64,000 nucleotides of DNA from Thaumasiovibrio sp047250365 (GCF_047250365.1 NZ_JBLBVL010000018.1:13162-77161); one strand, 5' to 3'. Counted from the stretch's first letter, positions 18,836 through 28,888 are shown. Made by a program: numbers and translations. Notes: generated from the sequence alone by a model not told the origin.

Positions 18836-21517
18836 ATGAATAACGGACTCGATAAACTACTCAATCCCTCGTCCATTGCTGTTATTGGTGCATCAGATAC
18901 AGAAGGTAGAGCTGGGTATATTGCCGTAAAAAACCTACTACGTGCCGGATTCAAAGGCCCCATTTTACCTGTTACACCAAAGTATGACGCGGTATGTGGC
19001 GTGTTGTCCTACCCAACAATTGCTGCGTTGCCCCGCATACCCGACATGGCAATTTTATGTACCAAAGGTGCTAGAAATGCCGAGCTGATAGAAGAGTTAG
19101 GGCGCCAGGGTGTAAAACTCGCTATCGTTCTTGCGTCAGGTATGTACACCGGTGAACCTTCCGCATTATCTTTAATGCTAAGTAACGCCAAAAAGTATGG
19201 GATGCGTTTGATCGGTCCAAACAGCATGGGATTAATCTTACCGTGGCTAAATCTCAACGCCAGTTTCGCTCCTATACCTGCCCAGAAAGGCAACATCGCT
19301 TTTATCTCTCAATCGGCAGCCGTATGCTCAACTATCCTTGACTGGGCAGCAAATAAGAACATCGGCTTCTCAACCTTTATCTCTCTCGGTGATAGTTGTG
19401 ATGTGGATTTTTCTGAACTGCTCGACATCGTATCGCGAGACAGTAAAACTTCCGCAATTCTGCTCTATATCGACGCCATTAACGACCCACGGCGGTTTAT
19501 GTCTGCAGCGCGTGCTGCTGCGCGAAATCGGCGTATTTTGGTATTAAAAAGTGGTCGGTGCGACATCAGTGCACAATTATCACAATTACACAGCGGTGGA
19601 AAAATTGGCAAAGACCCTGCGTACGAAGCAGCGATCCGTCGTTCGGGCATGTTACGTGTCCATACAACCCATGAATTGTTTGCTGCCGTAGAAACCTTAA
19701 CTCATGCCGTGCCTTTGCAAGGGGAACGGCTTGCCATCGTAACCAATGGCGGGGGACCAGCAATACTCGCCATTGATGCCCTGATGGAAAAAGGAGGGAA
19801 ACTCGCACAGCTTAGTGAGACTACGCTATCTAAACTTAAAGGCGCCCTACCTAGCGTTTGCCACAATCAAAATCCTGTCGACTTAATGGGTGATGCTGAC
19901 GCACAGCGCTATTGCACCGCCATAAAAATACTCTTAGATACCGATGATTTTGATGCCTTGTTGATCATGCATTCCCCTTCAGCAATATCAACAGCCACAC
20001 AAACGGCAGAAGCGGTCATCGACGTAATAAAACAGCACCCGCGGGCACGTCGATTTAACATACTCACCAATTGGTCGGGTGAAAAAAGCGCTGGTAGCGG
20101 CCGCCACTGTTTATTTACCGCTGGAATACCGACCTACCGTACACCTGAAAGCGCCATTTCAGGCTTTATGCATTTAGTCGATTACCGAAGAAATCAAAAA
20201 CAACTCATGGAGACACCAATTTCCGTTAATGATGATCGTAAATCTGCAGTCCAAGCCCGGTGTTTAATTGAACAAGCCATCGCAGAAGGGGCGCTATCAC
20301 TACAAACACATGAAGTAAGGCCGATTCTTGAGGCCTATGGTTTTAAAACGCTAAGAACTTGGTTAGCGTCAGATCCAACTGAAGCTGTTTATGTCGCTGA
20401 ACAAATCGGTTATCCGGTAGCGGTAAAATTGCGCTCACCGGATATTGAACATAAGTCAGAAGTTCAAGGCGTTGTTTTACAGCTACGCGATGCCACGGAG
20501 GTGGCTTCTGCGGCACAGGCTATCTTAGACCGAGTCAGCCTCTCCTACCCTGAAGCAAAAATAGATGGACTCATTGTCCAATCAATGGCGAATACCACCA
20601 GCGCACAAGAATTACGCATTGGCGTCTATCGCGATGCAGTTTTTGGCCCGGTCATCGTTTTAGGCGAAGGCGGAGCGGAATGGAACCTTAATAACGATGC
20701 CGCCGTTGCTATTCCCCCCCTTAATATGGCATTGGCACGGTACCTTATTATAAACGCCCTAAAAAAAGGGAAAATACGCCAACGTAGCTATCCACACTCG
20801 CTCAACATTGAAGCACTATGTCGTACCCTAGTAAGGCTGTCGCAAATGGTTATCGACTGCCCGCAAATTATCGAACTAGATATAAACCCCTTATTGGCCA
20901 CCCATAATGATATGACCGTCATTGATGCTCAACTGCACTTAACCAGCGAAAGCAGTGAGTATTCTCATCAACACTTGGCCATTTGCCCTTACCCGAAAGA
21001 GTGGGAGCTAACTGTCACGCTGCATAATGGTACAAATCTGTTGTTACGACCTATCCTTCCCGAAGATGAGCCCACCCATCAGACGTTCATTCAGCAAGTA
21101 AATAAAGACGATCTCTACAAACGCTTTTTCTCTGACGTCGGCGAACTCGACCACGAAGCGCTCGCTGCGTTAACTCAAATTGATTATGACAGAGAGATGG
21201 CGTTTGTTGCGGTACATAATAACAACGAGATATGGGGTGTTGCTCGCGCACTTGGTGACGCGAAAGGAGAAGAAGCCGAATTCGCAATACTTGTTCGTTC
21301 AGACAAAAAAGGGCTTGGACTCGGTAGGATCTTAATGGAGCAAATCATTCGATATAGCGAGGCACGTCAGTTATCGCGTTTAACCGCTATGACGATGCCA
21401 TCTAACCGCGGCATGATCACTCTCGCGCAGAAACTTGGCTTTAGTGTTGATGTGCAGTTTGAAGACGGCATAGTAGAAATGGAGCTATTGCTCCCACTAC
21501 ATAATAGAAAGAACTAA
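18836..21517 (+). CDS. pat: Protein lysine acetyltransferase Pat (YfiQ/PatZ type)
   Basis: An 893-residue fusion of an NDP-forming acyl-CoA synthetase-like region and a C-terminal GNAT acetyltransferase. The first part starts LLNPSSIAVIGASD and contains ISQSAAVCSTILDWA and the ATP-grasp region (AVKLRSPDIEHKSEVQGV). The GNAT domain (from about residue 735) shows LVRSDKKGLGLGRILME. Similarity to E. coli YfiQ is continuous. Family members acetylate metabolic enzymes such as acetyl-CoA synthetase. The ATG at 18836 has TAAGG upstream and aligns with YfiQ; the earlier in-frame start at 18800 is less likely. Confidence 0.93.
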   Translation: MNNGLDKLLNPSSIAVIGASDTEGRAGYIAVKNLLRAGFKGPILPVTPKYDAVCGVLSYPTIAALPRIPDMAILCTKGARNAELIEELGRQGVKLAIVLASGMYTGEPSALSLMLSNAKKYGMRLIGPNSMGLILPWLNLNASFAPIPAQKGNIAFISQSAAVCSTILDWAANKNIGFSTFISLGDSCDVDFSELLDIVSRDSKTSAILLYIDAINDPRRFMSAARAAARNRRILVLKSGRCDISAQLSQLHSGGKIGKDPAYEAAIRRSGMLRVHTTHELFAAVETLTHAVPLQGERLAIVTNGGGPAILAIDALMEKGGKLAQLSETTLSKLKGALPSVCHNQNPVDLMGDADAQRYCTAIKILLDTDDFDALLIMHSPSAISTATQTAEAVIDVIKQHPRARRFNILTNWSGEKSAGSGRHCLFTAGIPTYRTPESAISGFMHLVDYRRNQKQLMETPISVNDDRKSAVQARCLIEQAIAEGALSLQTHEVRPILEAYGFKTLRTWLASDPTEAVYVAEQIGYPVAVKLRSPDIEHKSEVQGVVLQLRDATEVASAAQAILDRVSLSYPEAKIDGLIVQSMANTTSAQELRIGVYRDAVFGPVIVLGEGGAEWNLNNDAAVAIPPLNMALARYLIINALKKGKIRQRSYPHSLNIEALCRTLVRLSQMVIDCPQIIELDINPLLATHNDMTVIDAQLHLTSESSEYSHQHLAICPYPKEWELTVTLHNGTNLLLRPILPEDEPTHQTFIQQVNKDDLYKRFFSDVGELDHEALAALTQIDYDREMAFVAVHNNNEIWGVARALGDAKGEEAEFAILVRSDKKGLGLGRILMEQIIRYSEARQLSRLTAMTMPSNRGMITLAQKLGFSVDVQFEDGIVEMELLLPLHNRKN

Positions 21518-21560
21518 ATAGCGGAAAGAACTAAGCTAGTACAGCTAAGCCGCGCTAAAA

Positions 21561-22448
21561 TTAACGTAACCCCTTTAAGCGTGGAATATGTTCAATGCAC
21601 CACGCTTTAGCTTTACCCATTTCGCTGCGCCGCCATGCCAATACCATCTCTAACTCAATCGTCGCCTCATTACCAAAGGCGACTAACTCTCCCCGATTTA
21701 ACTCTTGTTGAACGCTTGCTAAGTTATATGTTCCGATCCCCAAACCGAGTTTTAATACTTTTAACTTATCAGTCATTGAACGAACACGCATCACCGATTG
21801 TTTATCAAGGATATTGTACGAGATAGGCGGAGACAATATCGCGCTATCACGAACAGCGACAATTCGAAAGTCCCTTCTGACTTGCGGCGCTAATGGATTA
21901 TTATGATTTAATATTGGATGGTCAGGATGAGCAACCCATCCCATCACCAGATTACCCAACGGAATCGTCTTTACATCAGTTGGGATCACATCAGGCTTAG
22001 GCGCAATCACTAAATCTACCCGCTCCTGTGCCAACGCTTCCCAGCAACCAGCGAGAATTTCTTCTTGAAAGTGCAAACGCGTTCGCCCTTTTTCTTCCAA
22101 TTCACTAACAAGTGGTAAAAGTGAACCTATATCGACTATCCCATCATAACCAATCGTTAACTCAAGCTCCCAGCCGTGGGCGAGCGTCATCGCATCTCCA
22201 ACCATCTCTTCTGCTGCCAATAATAGCTGCCGGCCTCGTTCTAACAATAATTGACCTGATTTTGTAAAAACCGCCCGATGTCCAGAACGGTCAAAAATCA
22301 TAAGGTCTAAATCCTGCTCAAGCTTTTGCACTTGATAGCTTAACGATGAAGGAGCGCGCTGCAGTTCATCTGCCGCCGCCGCGAAGCTTCCACGTCGTTC
22401 TATTGCATCCAATATCTGTAATGCTTCGAAAGAGAGCAGTTTATTCAT
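21561..22448 (-). CDS. LysR family transcriptional regulator
   Basis: A 295-residue LysR regulator with an N-terminal winged helix (FEALQILDAIERRGSFAAAADEL then SSLSYQVQKLEQDL) and an effector-binding domain. The start at ATG 22448 is preceded by AGGATA and matches the usual LysR N terminus; 21 upstream codons are dropped. It is divergent from the YeiH-type transporter gene with about 125 bases between, the common layout for a regulator and its target. Confidence 0.9.
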   Translation of the reverse strand: MNKLLSFEALQILDAIERRGSFAAAADELQRAPSSLSYQVQKLEQDLDLMIFDRSGHRAVFTKSGQLLLERGRQLLLAAEEMVGDAMTLAHGWELELTIGYDGIVDIGSLLPLVSELEEKGRTRLHFQEEILAGCWEALAQERVDLVIAPKPDVIPTDVKTIPLGNLVMGWVAHPDHPILNHNNPLAPQVRRDFRIVAVRDSAILSPPISYNILDKQSVMRVRSMTDKLKVLKLGLGIGTYNLASVQQELNRGELVAFGNEATIELEMVLAWRRSEMGKAKAWCIEHIPRLKGLR

Positions 22449-22572
22449 CGGGTATCCTTTCCTATATAAAATTGGATAAATTAAATTAGCAAACATTGAT
22501 TGATAACCCAATCAAAACTTTTTATGGTAATTGAATCACGGTATACTCTTTCTTTTGCCAGAATTTATTCGC

Positions 22573-23487
22573 ATGAACCCCTCTCACTTGCTTTTCTATT
22601 TTTGCGCGGTTATCTGTTTTCATCCAGCCATTCAGTCACCCACAGCATTAATCCTTGGTTTCTCACTCTCTTCGTTTGGATTAGTACCAAAACACTTACC
22701 ATTAGCAAAATGGAGTAAACGGCTTCTCGCCATTTCAATCGTTGGCCTCGGTTTTGGGATACAAATAAACGCAGCGATTGAAACAATACAACAAGGCTTT
22801 ATTCTTATTGTCGTCAGTCTTATTGCCACCATTATCATCGGATGGTATTTGGGTCGACTTTTTGCAGTGCCTACCCAATTACGCCACCTGATATCCTGTG
22901 GTACCGCGATCTGCGGCGGCAGTGCCATCGCTGCTGTCGGGCCAGCCATTAATGCAAAACCAGAATCAATGTCCATTGCGCTTGCCACGACATTCTTTTT
23001 GAATGCTATTGCATTGTTTATTTTTCCAATTATTGGCCATGCGCTGCAATTAGATCAACAGACATTTGGCTTATGGAGCGCGATTGCTATACACGACACG
23101 TCTTCTGTTGTAGGAGCAGCTGGTGCATACGGTGAGCAAGCATTGCAGGTGGCAACCACGACCAAATTAGCTCGTGCCCTATGGATAATACCCGTTGCGT
23201 TTATTAGTAGTTTGGTTTTTCGCCAGAAAGGTAAGACCGTCGCAATTCCAATGTTTACCTTAGGGTATATTGCGACCATGTTATTAAGTAGCTATCTACC
23301 TGCATATAGTGGAATCTACTCAGTACTGTTTAATAGCGCTAAGCAACTTCTGGTGGTCGCGCTGTTTACCATTGGCGCCAATATTACTGTCGATCAGTTT
23401 CGTCAAGCTGGATTTAGGCCATTAGTTCTGGCCGTTTGTTTGTGGGCTATCATTTCTGGCGGCTCTTTGATTTATTTGATGGTTTAG
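22573..23487 (+). CDS. YeiH family putative sulfate/sulfonate exporter (UPF0324)
   Basis: A polytopic membrane protein of about 304 residues in the YeiH/UPF0324 family. Recognisable segments: GLGFGIQINAA, CGTAICGGSAIAAVGPAI, AIAIHDTSSVVGAAGAYG. A preceding open stretch begins at a TTG (22531), but ATG 22573 aligns better with the family N terminus. Control by the divergent LysR gene is likely. Substrate is not known; annotations as sulfate exporter are by family only. Confidence 0.88.
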   Translation: MNPSHLLFYFCAVICFHPAIQSPTALILGFSLSSFGLVPKHLPLAKWSKRLLAISIVGLGFGIQINAAIETIQQGFILIVVSLIATIIIGWYLGRLFAVPTQLRHLISCGTAICGGSAIAAVGPAINAKPESMSIALATTFFLNAIALFIFPIIGHALQLDQQTFGLWSAIAIHDTSSVVGAAGAYGEQALQVATTTKLARALWIIPVAFISSLVFRQKGKTVAIPMFTLGYIATMLLSSYLPAYSGIYSVLFNSAKQLLVVALFTIGANITVDQFRQAGFRPLVLAVCLWAIISGGSLIYLMV

Positions 23488-23614
23488 ATAACCACACGTA
23501 TAACAACAGAGCAGTAAAAACAGAAAAGTGGAATAGCGCCGACGTTAAGCCTTCGAGGCTCGCTGAAGTAAATATGAACACGATTGCAAATATAATCAAT
23601 ATAATTGATGGCAT
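23450..23614 (-). CDS. Small membrane protein, 54 residues
   Basis: A short open frame starting at ATG 23614 with GGGAGA about 8 bases upstream. The product has two hydrophobic segments (about residues 4-18, MPSIILIIFAIVFIF region, and 26-42) and a basic C-terminal tail (KSKSRQK). Its end overlaps the end of the convergent YeiH gene by 38 bases. The good ribosome site and topology favour a real gene, but no family is recognised. Confidence 0.5.
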   Translation of the reverse strand: MPSIILIIFAIVFIFTSASLEGLTSALFHFSVFTALLLYVWLSKPSNKSKSRQK

Positions 23615-23729
23615 AATAATCTCCCTATGAGTGAGATTATGGCCGAGACATAACGAAACAAAAAATACCCATTCTTACTTACTTAGTGCGAATGGGTATA
23701 TAGAGTATTAATCTGTCAGCTGTCTGTGG

Positions 23730-25076
23730 TCACACGCTACTACGTATCTCCGCCAGAAGGTTGTGTTTATTCAGCAAACGATACATCGTTGCTCTTGACA
23801 CACCCAGCTCCTTCGCTGCAGAGGATATTTTCCCTTGATGAGCTTCTAGTACGTTTAACAACGTTTCGCGCTCTGCATCGTTTTTTGCCGTGCGCAAACT
23901 CGCCTTATTTTTACCTACATCTGGTAGGTCAAAGTGCACAGCATCAATAAACGTTCCTTCACACAGTAATGCCGAACGTTTTATCTGGTTCATTAACTCA
24001 CGACAATTCCCTGGCCACTCATAATGGGTTAATACCTGCATCGCGGCATCTGTAAATTGGGAGGCATGCAAGTTATATTCGGCCCTAAACTCACTCAAAT
24101 AGTACTCTGCTAGTTTTGGCACATCCACCATACGCTCTTTTAACGTAGGGACACGAATATGCATAACGTTAAGACGATAATAAAGTTCTTGCGAGAAAGA
24201 CCCTTCTTTTACCAACTCTTCTAAATCACAGCTCGAAGAGACGATAATACGCAAATCGGCCATATCCTGGCTAAAATCCTTTGCCTCTAATGCCTCTATA
24301 TACCCTAAGAGCTGCGCTTGATGCGTAGCAGAAAGCATCTCTACATTACTGATATATACCGTACCTTCTTCAAAGGCTTCGTTATTCGGTTCGGTAAATG
24401 CTAACGACTCAATGGCATTGGCATTTAAAGCATGGAAAATGGTAGAGCGCCGTGCTGACTGGCGATGAATTTCTTCCGCTACCAGCGTCTTACCTGCACC
24501 AGCCTCACCACTGATCACCACATGCATATCTGTCATCGCGACCCGGCGTACCAGTTCTTTCAGCTGTGTTGCAGATTTTGAGTCACCAATAATCCCCTGC
24601 CTATCACGCTGATGGTAATTTCCAACCACACTCGTTTCAATTTCTAACATGCCATGTTGATGGCCAATCGTGGATATCAACTGGTTGTGAGGTACTGGCA
24701 TGGTAAAGTAGTCGACACAGTAATTATTAATAAACGTACATATTGCACTTAAACTCAGTTGTTGCTTATTTAGCAACGCTATCCAGCGCACTTGGCTAGA
24801 TTTCGCTGCCCGCTGAGCAATACTTTGAATACTAAAATCATTACCACTTAAATCAACGACACAAATGCAAGGGCTCAATTTCTTCAACATTTCGTCGGCT
24901 GCGCGTAAATCGTAGCAACAATGCGTAACCCACTCGTCTTTTTCTAGCTGTGCTAACCAAGGCTCATAATTACAACCAATCGCCACTAATTTCGCGCACT
25001 CTTTAGTCGTCTCATGATAGCTGGCCACGGCAGTTCCCTCATAAGTTATTAGAGTTATCGATTTTTGCATCATCAT
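23730..25076 (-). CDS. VpsR-like enhancer-binding-protein-type regulator
   Basis: A 448-residue regulator with a receiver-like N-terminal domain, an AAA+ domain and a C-terminal Fis-type helix-turn-helix. The receiver-like part keeps an aspartate at residue 75 (CVVDLSGNDF), matching the VpsR phospho-Asp region. Walker A is GEAGAGKT. The GAFTGA loop that contacts sigma-54 is missing, as in VpsR. The C terminus (SSAAKELGVSRATMYRLLNKHNL) is nearly identical to VpsR. In Vibrio cholerae, VpsR binds c-di-GMP and activates biofilm polysaccharide genes. No vps genes are nearby here, so it may be VpsR itself or a paralogue. Confidence 0.85.
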   Translation of the reverse strand: MMMQKSITLITYEGTAVASYHETTKECAKLVAIGCNYEPWLAQLEKDEWVTHCCYDLRAADEMLKKLSPCICVVDLSGNDFSIQSIAQRAAKSSQVRWIALLNKQQLSLSAICTFINNYCVDYFTMPVPHNQLISTIGHQHGMLEIETSVVGNYHQRDRQGIIGDSKSATQLKELVRRVAMTDMHVVISGEAGAGKTLVAEEIHRQSARRSTIFHALNANAIESLAFTEPNNEAFEEGTVYISNVEMLSATHQAQLLGYIEALEAKDFSQDMADLRIIVSSSCDLEELVKEGSFSQELYYRLNVMHIRVPTLKERMVDVPKLAEYYLSEFRAEYNLHASQFTDAAMQVLTHYEWPGNCRELMNQIKRSALLCEGTFIDAVHFDLPDVGKNKASLRTAKNDAERETLLNVLEAHQGKISSAAKELGVSRATMYRLLNKHNLLAEIRSSV

Positions 25077-25226
25077 TGATGCTTGATTATTAATGCAACT
25101 ATTTAAAAGATAGCAGTGATCAACTAAAACACCACAACACGATGCACATCATGTGTATGTTTATGCGCCAAGTTGATACGACCGAAAGGATAAGGTAGCA
25201 AAAAATGCTACCTTAATAGACAAGTA

Positions 25227-26414
25227 TTATTGGTTTAAAACGTTGTTAAAGCGTGCGAATCCAGCTTCAAGATCGTGGATCAGGTCATCTACATCTTCCA
25301 AGCCAATATGTAGCCTTAGTAATGGGCCCGCGAACGTTGTGGTTGTCGCGGTACGTAATGAAGAAATATCTTCATTGGCTAAAATTAGACTCTCAAATCC
25401 GCCCCACGAGTAGCCCATGCTAAAGTGTGTCATACCATCCAGCAATGCTGTTAACGCTTCACTGTTTCCACAATTTAACACCACAGAAAATAGCCCATTG
25501 CAGCCTTTATAATCGCGAAGATAAAACTCATGTCCAGGGCAGGAAGGCAGTGCTGGGTGGCGGACATGATCAACCTCTGGGCGTTGCGCCAACCATTTAG
25601 CGACTTTAAGACTGCTCTGTTCATGTTGCTTTAAACGGACGCCTAAAGTACGTAATCCACGCATCGCCAAATAGAGGTCATCTGGGGAGGTACATTGCCC
25701 CATGAGATAACTGTGCTCCCGCAGTTGATGCCAATACTTCTTACTGGCTACCGCCGTTCCTAACATTACGTCAGAATGACCTACAATATACTTGGTTGCT
25801 GCCTGAACTGAAATATCCACGCCATGTTCAAACGGAGAAAAATTAACCCCCGCCCCCCAGGTATTATCTAACATCACGATCAAGCCATGTTCGTGGGCAA
25901 CTCGAGCCAACGTCGGCACATCTTGCACTTCCATTGTAATAGAACAGGGCGATTCCAAGAAAATTAACACGGTATTCTCTTGTATCAAGTCGCGTATTCC
26001 TTCGCCGATCATCGGATCATAATAGGTTGTCGAGACACCCAATTTCTTTAGTACTTTGTCGCAATAATCCCGCGTCGGTTCATAAGCACCATCGACCATT
26101 AAAATATGATCGCCAGCTTTAACAAAAGCAAGAATTGCGTTAGCAATCGCGGCAGTTCCACAAGGATACACCGCACATCCTTCCCCGCCTTCAAGCTCAA
26201 CCATTGCATCTTGAAAAGCAAACGTCGTGTTAGTCCCTCGGCGTCCATAAAATAGCGTTTTGTTGGCTCTATTCTTTGTGGCGTGGGCTTTCTCTTCAAC
26301 ACTGTCAAACACAATGGTTGATGCTCGACAAACCGGTGGGTTTACCATGCCTTGTGTCCACTGCTTACTGCGTCCGGCCGTTACAATACGGGTATCACGT
26401 CTTTTTTCGCTCAT
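25227..26414 (-). CDS. metC: Cystathionine beta-lyase (MetC type), PLP enzyme
   Basis: A 395-residue member of the Cys/Met metabolism PLP family. The PLP lysine lies in AATKYIVGHSDVMLGT; other landmarks are YGRRGTNT, GEGCAVYPCGTAAIANA and MLDNTWGAGV. The motif pattern fits cystathionine beta-lyase of the MetC type, which cleaves cystathionine to homocysteine in methionine synthesis; related lyases of cysteine cannot be ruled out. It stands alone, divergent from the HMG-CoA reductase gene. Confidence 0.88.
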   Translation of the reverse strand: MSEKRRDTRIVTAGRSKQWTQGMVNPPVCRASTIVFDSVEEKAHATKNRANKTLFYGRRGTNTTFAFQDAMVELEGGEGCAVYPCGTAAIANAILAFVKAGDHILMVDGAYEPTRDYCDKVLKKLGVSTTYYDPMIGEGIRDLIQENTVLIFLESPCSITMEVQDVPTLARVAHEHGLIVMLDNTWGAGVNFSPFEHGVDISVQAATKYIVGHSDVMLGTAVASKKYWHQLREHSYLMGQCTSPDDLYLAMRGLRTLGVRLKQHEQSSLKVAKWLAQRPEVDHVRHPALPSCPGHEFYLRDYKGCNGLFSVVLNCGNSEALTALLDGMTHFSMGYSWGGFESLILANEDISSLRTATTTTFAGPLLRLHIGLEDVDDLIHDLEAGFARFNNVLNQ

Positions 26415-26710
26415 CCTTTGCCATTGTTCCTTTCAATATGGGGCCATTCAATTTTGACCCTTAACTATAACGCTCTCTTTAAATTACTGCGCTAATTGGC
26501 AAACAGCAAGGCAAAATGTGTTTTGTTTCTCCACCCTATTCCTTCTGATTACATTACAACATACGCCAAACACCAGGTACCCACGTGGTTTAACAAACTG
26601 ATGGACATCAAAAATTAAAAATTGATACAAAATAGTGATAATTTGACCACACATCATTTCACTTTTAAGAGTACAATTGTTCGCTCAAACGCAGTAACCG
26701 AAAGATACCA

Positions 26711-27982
26711 ATGCCAAAACTCAATCTACAGCAGCAAAACTACGACAACGCATCTCTAGGGAACATTACTGGTGAAGACATCTCGCGTAAACTCAGTCAA
26801 TCTCAAACACCATTGCGCGCAGTTCAGACGAAGAATCCTTATATCTCTCCGAAACAAGTCAGTAAACGATGGGGAGTTCTAGACAACGAAACAGCCAAAA
26901 ACGAGTTGCTAGATAGCAAAACTGTCGATGAAATGGATTGCTATAAGAAAAATATTGAAAACTTTATTGGCACAGTAAAGATGCCAGTCGGGCTAGTTGG
27001 CCCCATGCGTGTCAACGGTCTGTATGCCAATGATGATTTTTACCTGCCTCTAGCTACGACCGAAGCGGCATTGGTTGCTTCTTACAACCGTGGCGCGCAA
27101 CTCATTAGTGAGTCTGGCGGCGTGAGCGCCATGCTGCTTAGCGAGGCAGTAATCCGTACTCCAGGGTTCTGCTTTGATACATTGGCTGAAGCGGGTCAAT
27201 TTGTCGCTTGGGTTGTCACCAAATATGAGCGATTTAAAGACATCGCGCATCAAACGACCCGCCATGGCAAGCTCGTCGATGTTAGCGTCAATATCGAAGC
27301 AAATAACGTTTACTTAATCTTTGAATACACGACAGGGGATGCATCAGGCCAGAATATGGTTACCATTGCGACCAACGAAGTGTATAACTACATCCTTTCC
27401 CACTCACCGATCACGCCTAAATATGCCTACGTTGAAGCAAACCTTTCTGGTGACAAAAAAGCTACGGCGCAAAGTTTACGCAACGTACGCGGCAAGAAAG
27501 TCTCTGCAGAAGTGATCATTCCAGCGGAACTGGTGAAAAAGCGCTTACATACCAGTGTCGACTCGATGGTGAACTACTGCAAACTCTCCGCGACAGGGGG
27601 CGTGCTTAGCGGTTCAATCGGTGTGCATGGTCACTATGCTAATGGCCTTGCTGCCTTGTATATTGCATGTGGTCAAGATGCAGCGTGTGTTGCAGAATCT
27701 GCGGTGGGTATTACCCGCTTAGAAAAAACGCAATCAGGCGATTTGTACGCTTCTGTGACCCTACCTAACCTTATGATTGGTACAGTCGGCGGAGGAACGG
27801 GGTTGCCAAGCCAGCAAGCGTGCTTACAAATTGTCGGACTCGCTGGAGAAGGCAATGCAAAAGCAATGGCTGAAGTGACAGCAGGACTCTGTCTCGCTGG
27901 TGAGCTCTCTATTATTGGTGCTTTAAGTGCCGGGCACTTTTCTCGCGCCCATCACAAACTAGCTCGCAACGCCTCAAAATAG
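26711..27982 (+). CDS. Hydroxymethylglutaryl-CoA reductase
   Basis: A 423-residue HMG-CoA reductase. Signature segments are ENFIGTVKMPVGLVGP (catalytic Glu region), TTEAALVASYNRG, TTGDASGQNMVT (catalytic Asp region), and GTVGGGTGLPSQQACL; a C-terminal AGHFSRAHHKLAR contains the catalytic His. The motifs resemble the class I (NADPH, biosynthetic) pattern. No other mevalonate-pathway genes are adjacent. A bidirectional terminator follows. Identity is secure, pathway role in this organism is open. Confidence 0.93.
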   Translation: MPKLNLQQQNYDNASLGNITGEDISRKLSQSQTPLRAVQTKNPYISPKQVSKRWGVLDNETAKNELLDSKTVDEMDCYKKNIENFIGTVKMPVGLVGPMRVNGLYANDDFYLPLATTEAALVASYNRGAQLISESGGVSAMLLSEAVIRTPGFCFDTLAEAGQFVAWVVTKYERFKDIAHQTTRHGKLVDVSVNIEANNVYLIFEYTTGDASGQNMVTIATNEVYNYILSHSPITPKYAYVEANLSGDKKATAQSLRNVRGKKVSAEVIIPAELVKKRLHTSVDSMVNYCKLSATGGVLSGSIGVHGHYANGLAALYIACGQDAACVAESAVGITRLEKTQSGDLYASVTLPNLMIGTVGGGTGLPSQQACLQIVGLAGEGNAKAMAEVTAGLCLAGELSIIGALSAGHFSRAHHKLARNASK

Positions 27983-28071
27983 TTTGTAGCTTATCAACTG
28001 CCATATTAATGCGGTGTCGAATACATCGCATTAACAGCTTTAAACGTGGTATCTAATAAACACCACAAAAC

Positions 28072-28100
28072 AAAAAAGCACACATCTGTGTGCTTTTTAT
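28072..28100. terminator. Bidirectional terminator between HMG-CoA reductase and parR-like genes
   Basis: AAAAAGCACACA pairs with TGTGTGCTTTTT across a very short loop, with A and T runs on both sides, between convergent genes. Confidence 0.85.
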
Positions 28101-28123
28101 TTCTGCAAACAATGTAACGTTGG

Positions 28124-28888
28124 TTAGAAAATACCTTTCTTTTTGATTTTCTGCACACTCGCCAAACGTTCGTTGAGATCACTCACTGGAGACACAATCT
28201 CTTCAGCAGTTGAAGCCCCTTCCTTCACGTTAGCGATGCCCGTGCCGCTGGCCAACGCTTGAATCGATGCCTGCTGCGCCACTAACATCTTTTTCAACGC
28301 GTCTAGCTCTTTTGCTTGCGATTCAACCATACCGAGTAGACGGCTATTTTGTTGCGTTAGTAGATTGTTTGTTCCTGATAACTGCTCAACCACCGATTCA
28401 GCAATGGCTTTACTGTCTACGCTACTGTCTACGTTGTTCACTGGTGTCGTCGATTGGGCTGTAAACGCTTCTCGTGTTAGTAGAGCTTCTTCTCTCACCT
28501 GCGCTGTTATTGCGGTTTGCAGCGCATTAAGTGTCGCCTGCCCTAAAGATTGCTCATCTTTCGCGACTGAACCAACGTCATTGCTTTCAAGGCCCAACCC
28601 TTGCAGGGTTTTACTCAGGGTGAACTCTGAAATCTGTGACTCAGTCAACTGCGCACTCAACTGCTGTGACAGTTCAGGGTTCAACAAATGTAAAAACAAC
28701 CCGCTTAGGTAAACTTGCTTATGCACATGAATAGCATTGTGCAGCGCAAGGCTAGATTCATCCATAGCGCTGAGTTTACGCCGCTCTTCTGCCCACTGAT
28801 GCATCACCTTGCTGGCATAAAGATCTGCCGGGTTATTCAATGGGTCTAGAAAAATGGAGTAACTAACGCGTTTGAGCCGATTAGCCAT
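28124..28888 (-). CDS. ParR/StbB-like partner of ParM actin
   Basis: A 254-residue protein directly downstream of the ParM gene and overlapping it by eight bases. The N terminus (residues 1-70, RVSYSIFLDPLNNPADLYASKVM) looks like a compact DNA-binding region of the type used by ParR adaptors; the middle is a long helix-rich, probably coiled-coil segment (around 160-215), and the end is basic (VQKIKKKGIF), reminiscent of the C-terminal ParR segment that caps ParM filaments. Assignment rests on position next to parM and overall shape. It is much longer than ParR of plasmid R1. Confidence 0.65.
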   Translation of the reverse strand: MANRLKRVSYSIFLDPLNNPADLYASKVMHQWAEERRKLSAMDESSLALHNAIHVHKQVYLSGLFLHLLNPELSQQLSAQLTESQISEFTLSKTLQGLGLESNDVGSVAKDEQSLGQATLNALQTAITAQVREEALLTREAFTAQSTTPVNNVDSSVDSKAIAESVVEQLSGTNNLLTQQNSRLLGMVESQAKELDALKKMLVAQQASIQALASGTGIANVKEGASTAEEIVSPVSDLNERLASVQKIKKKGIF

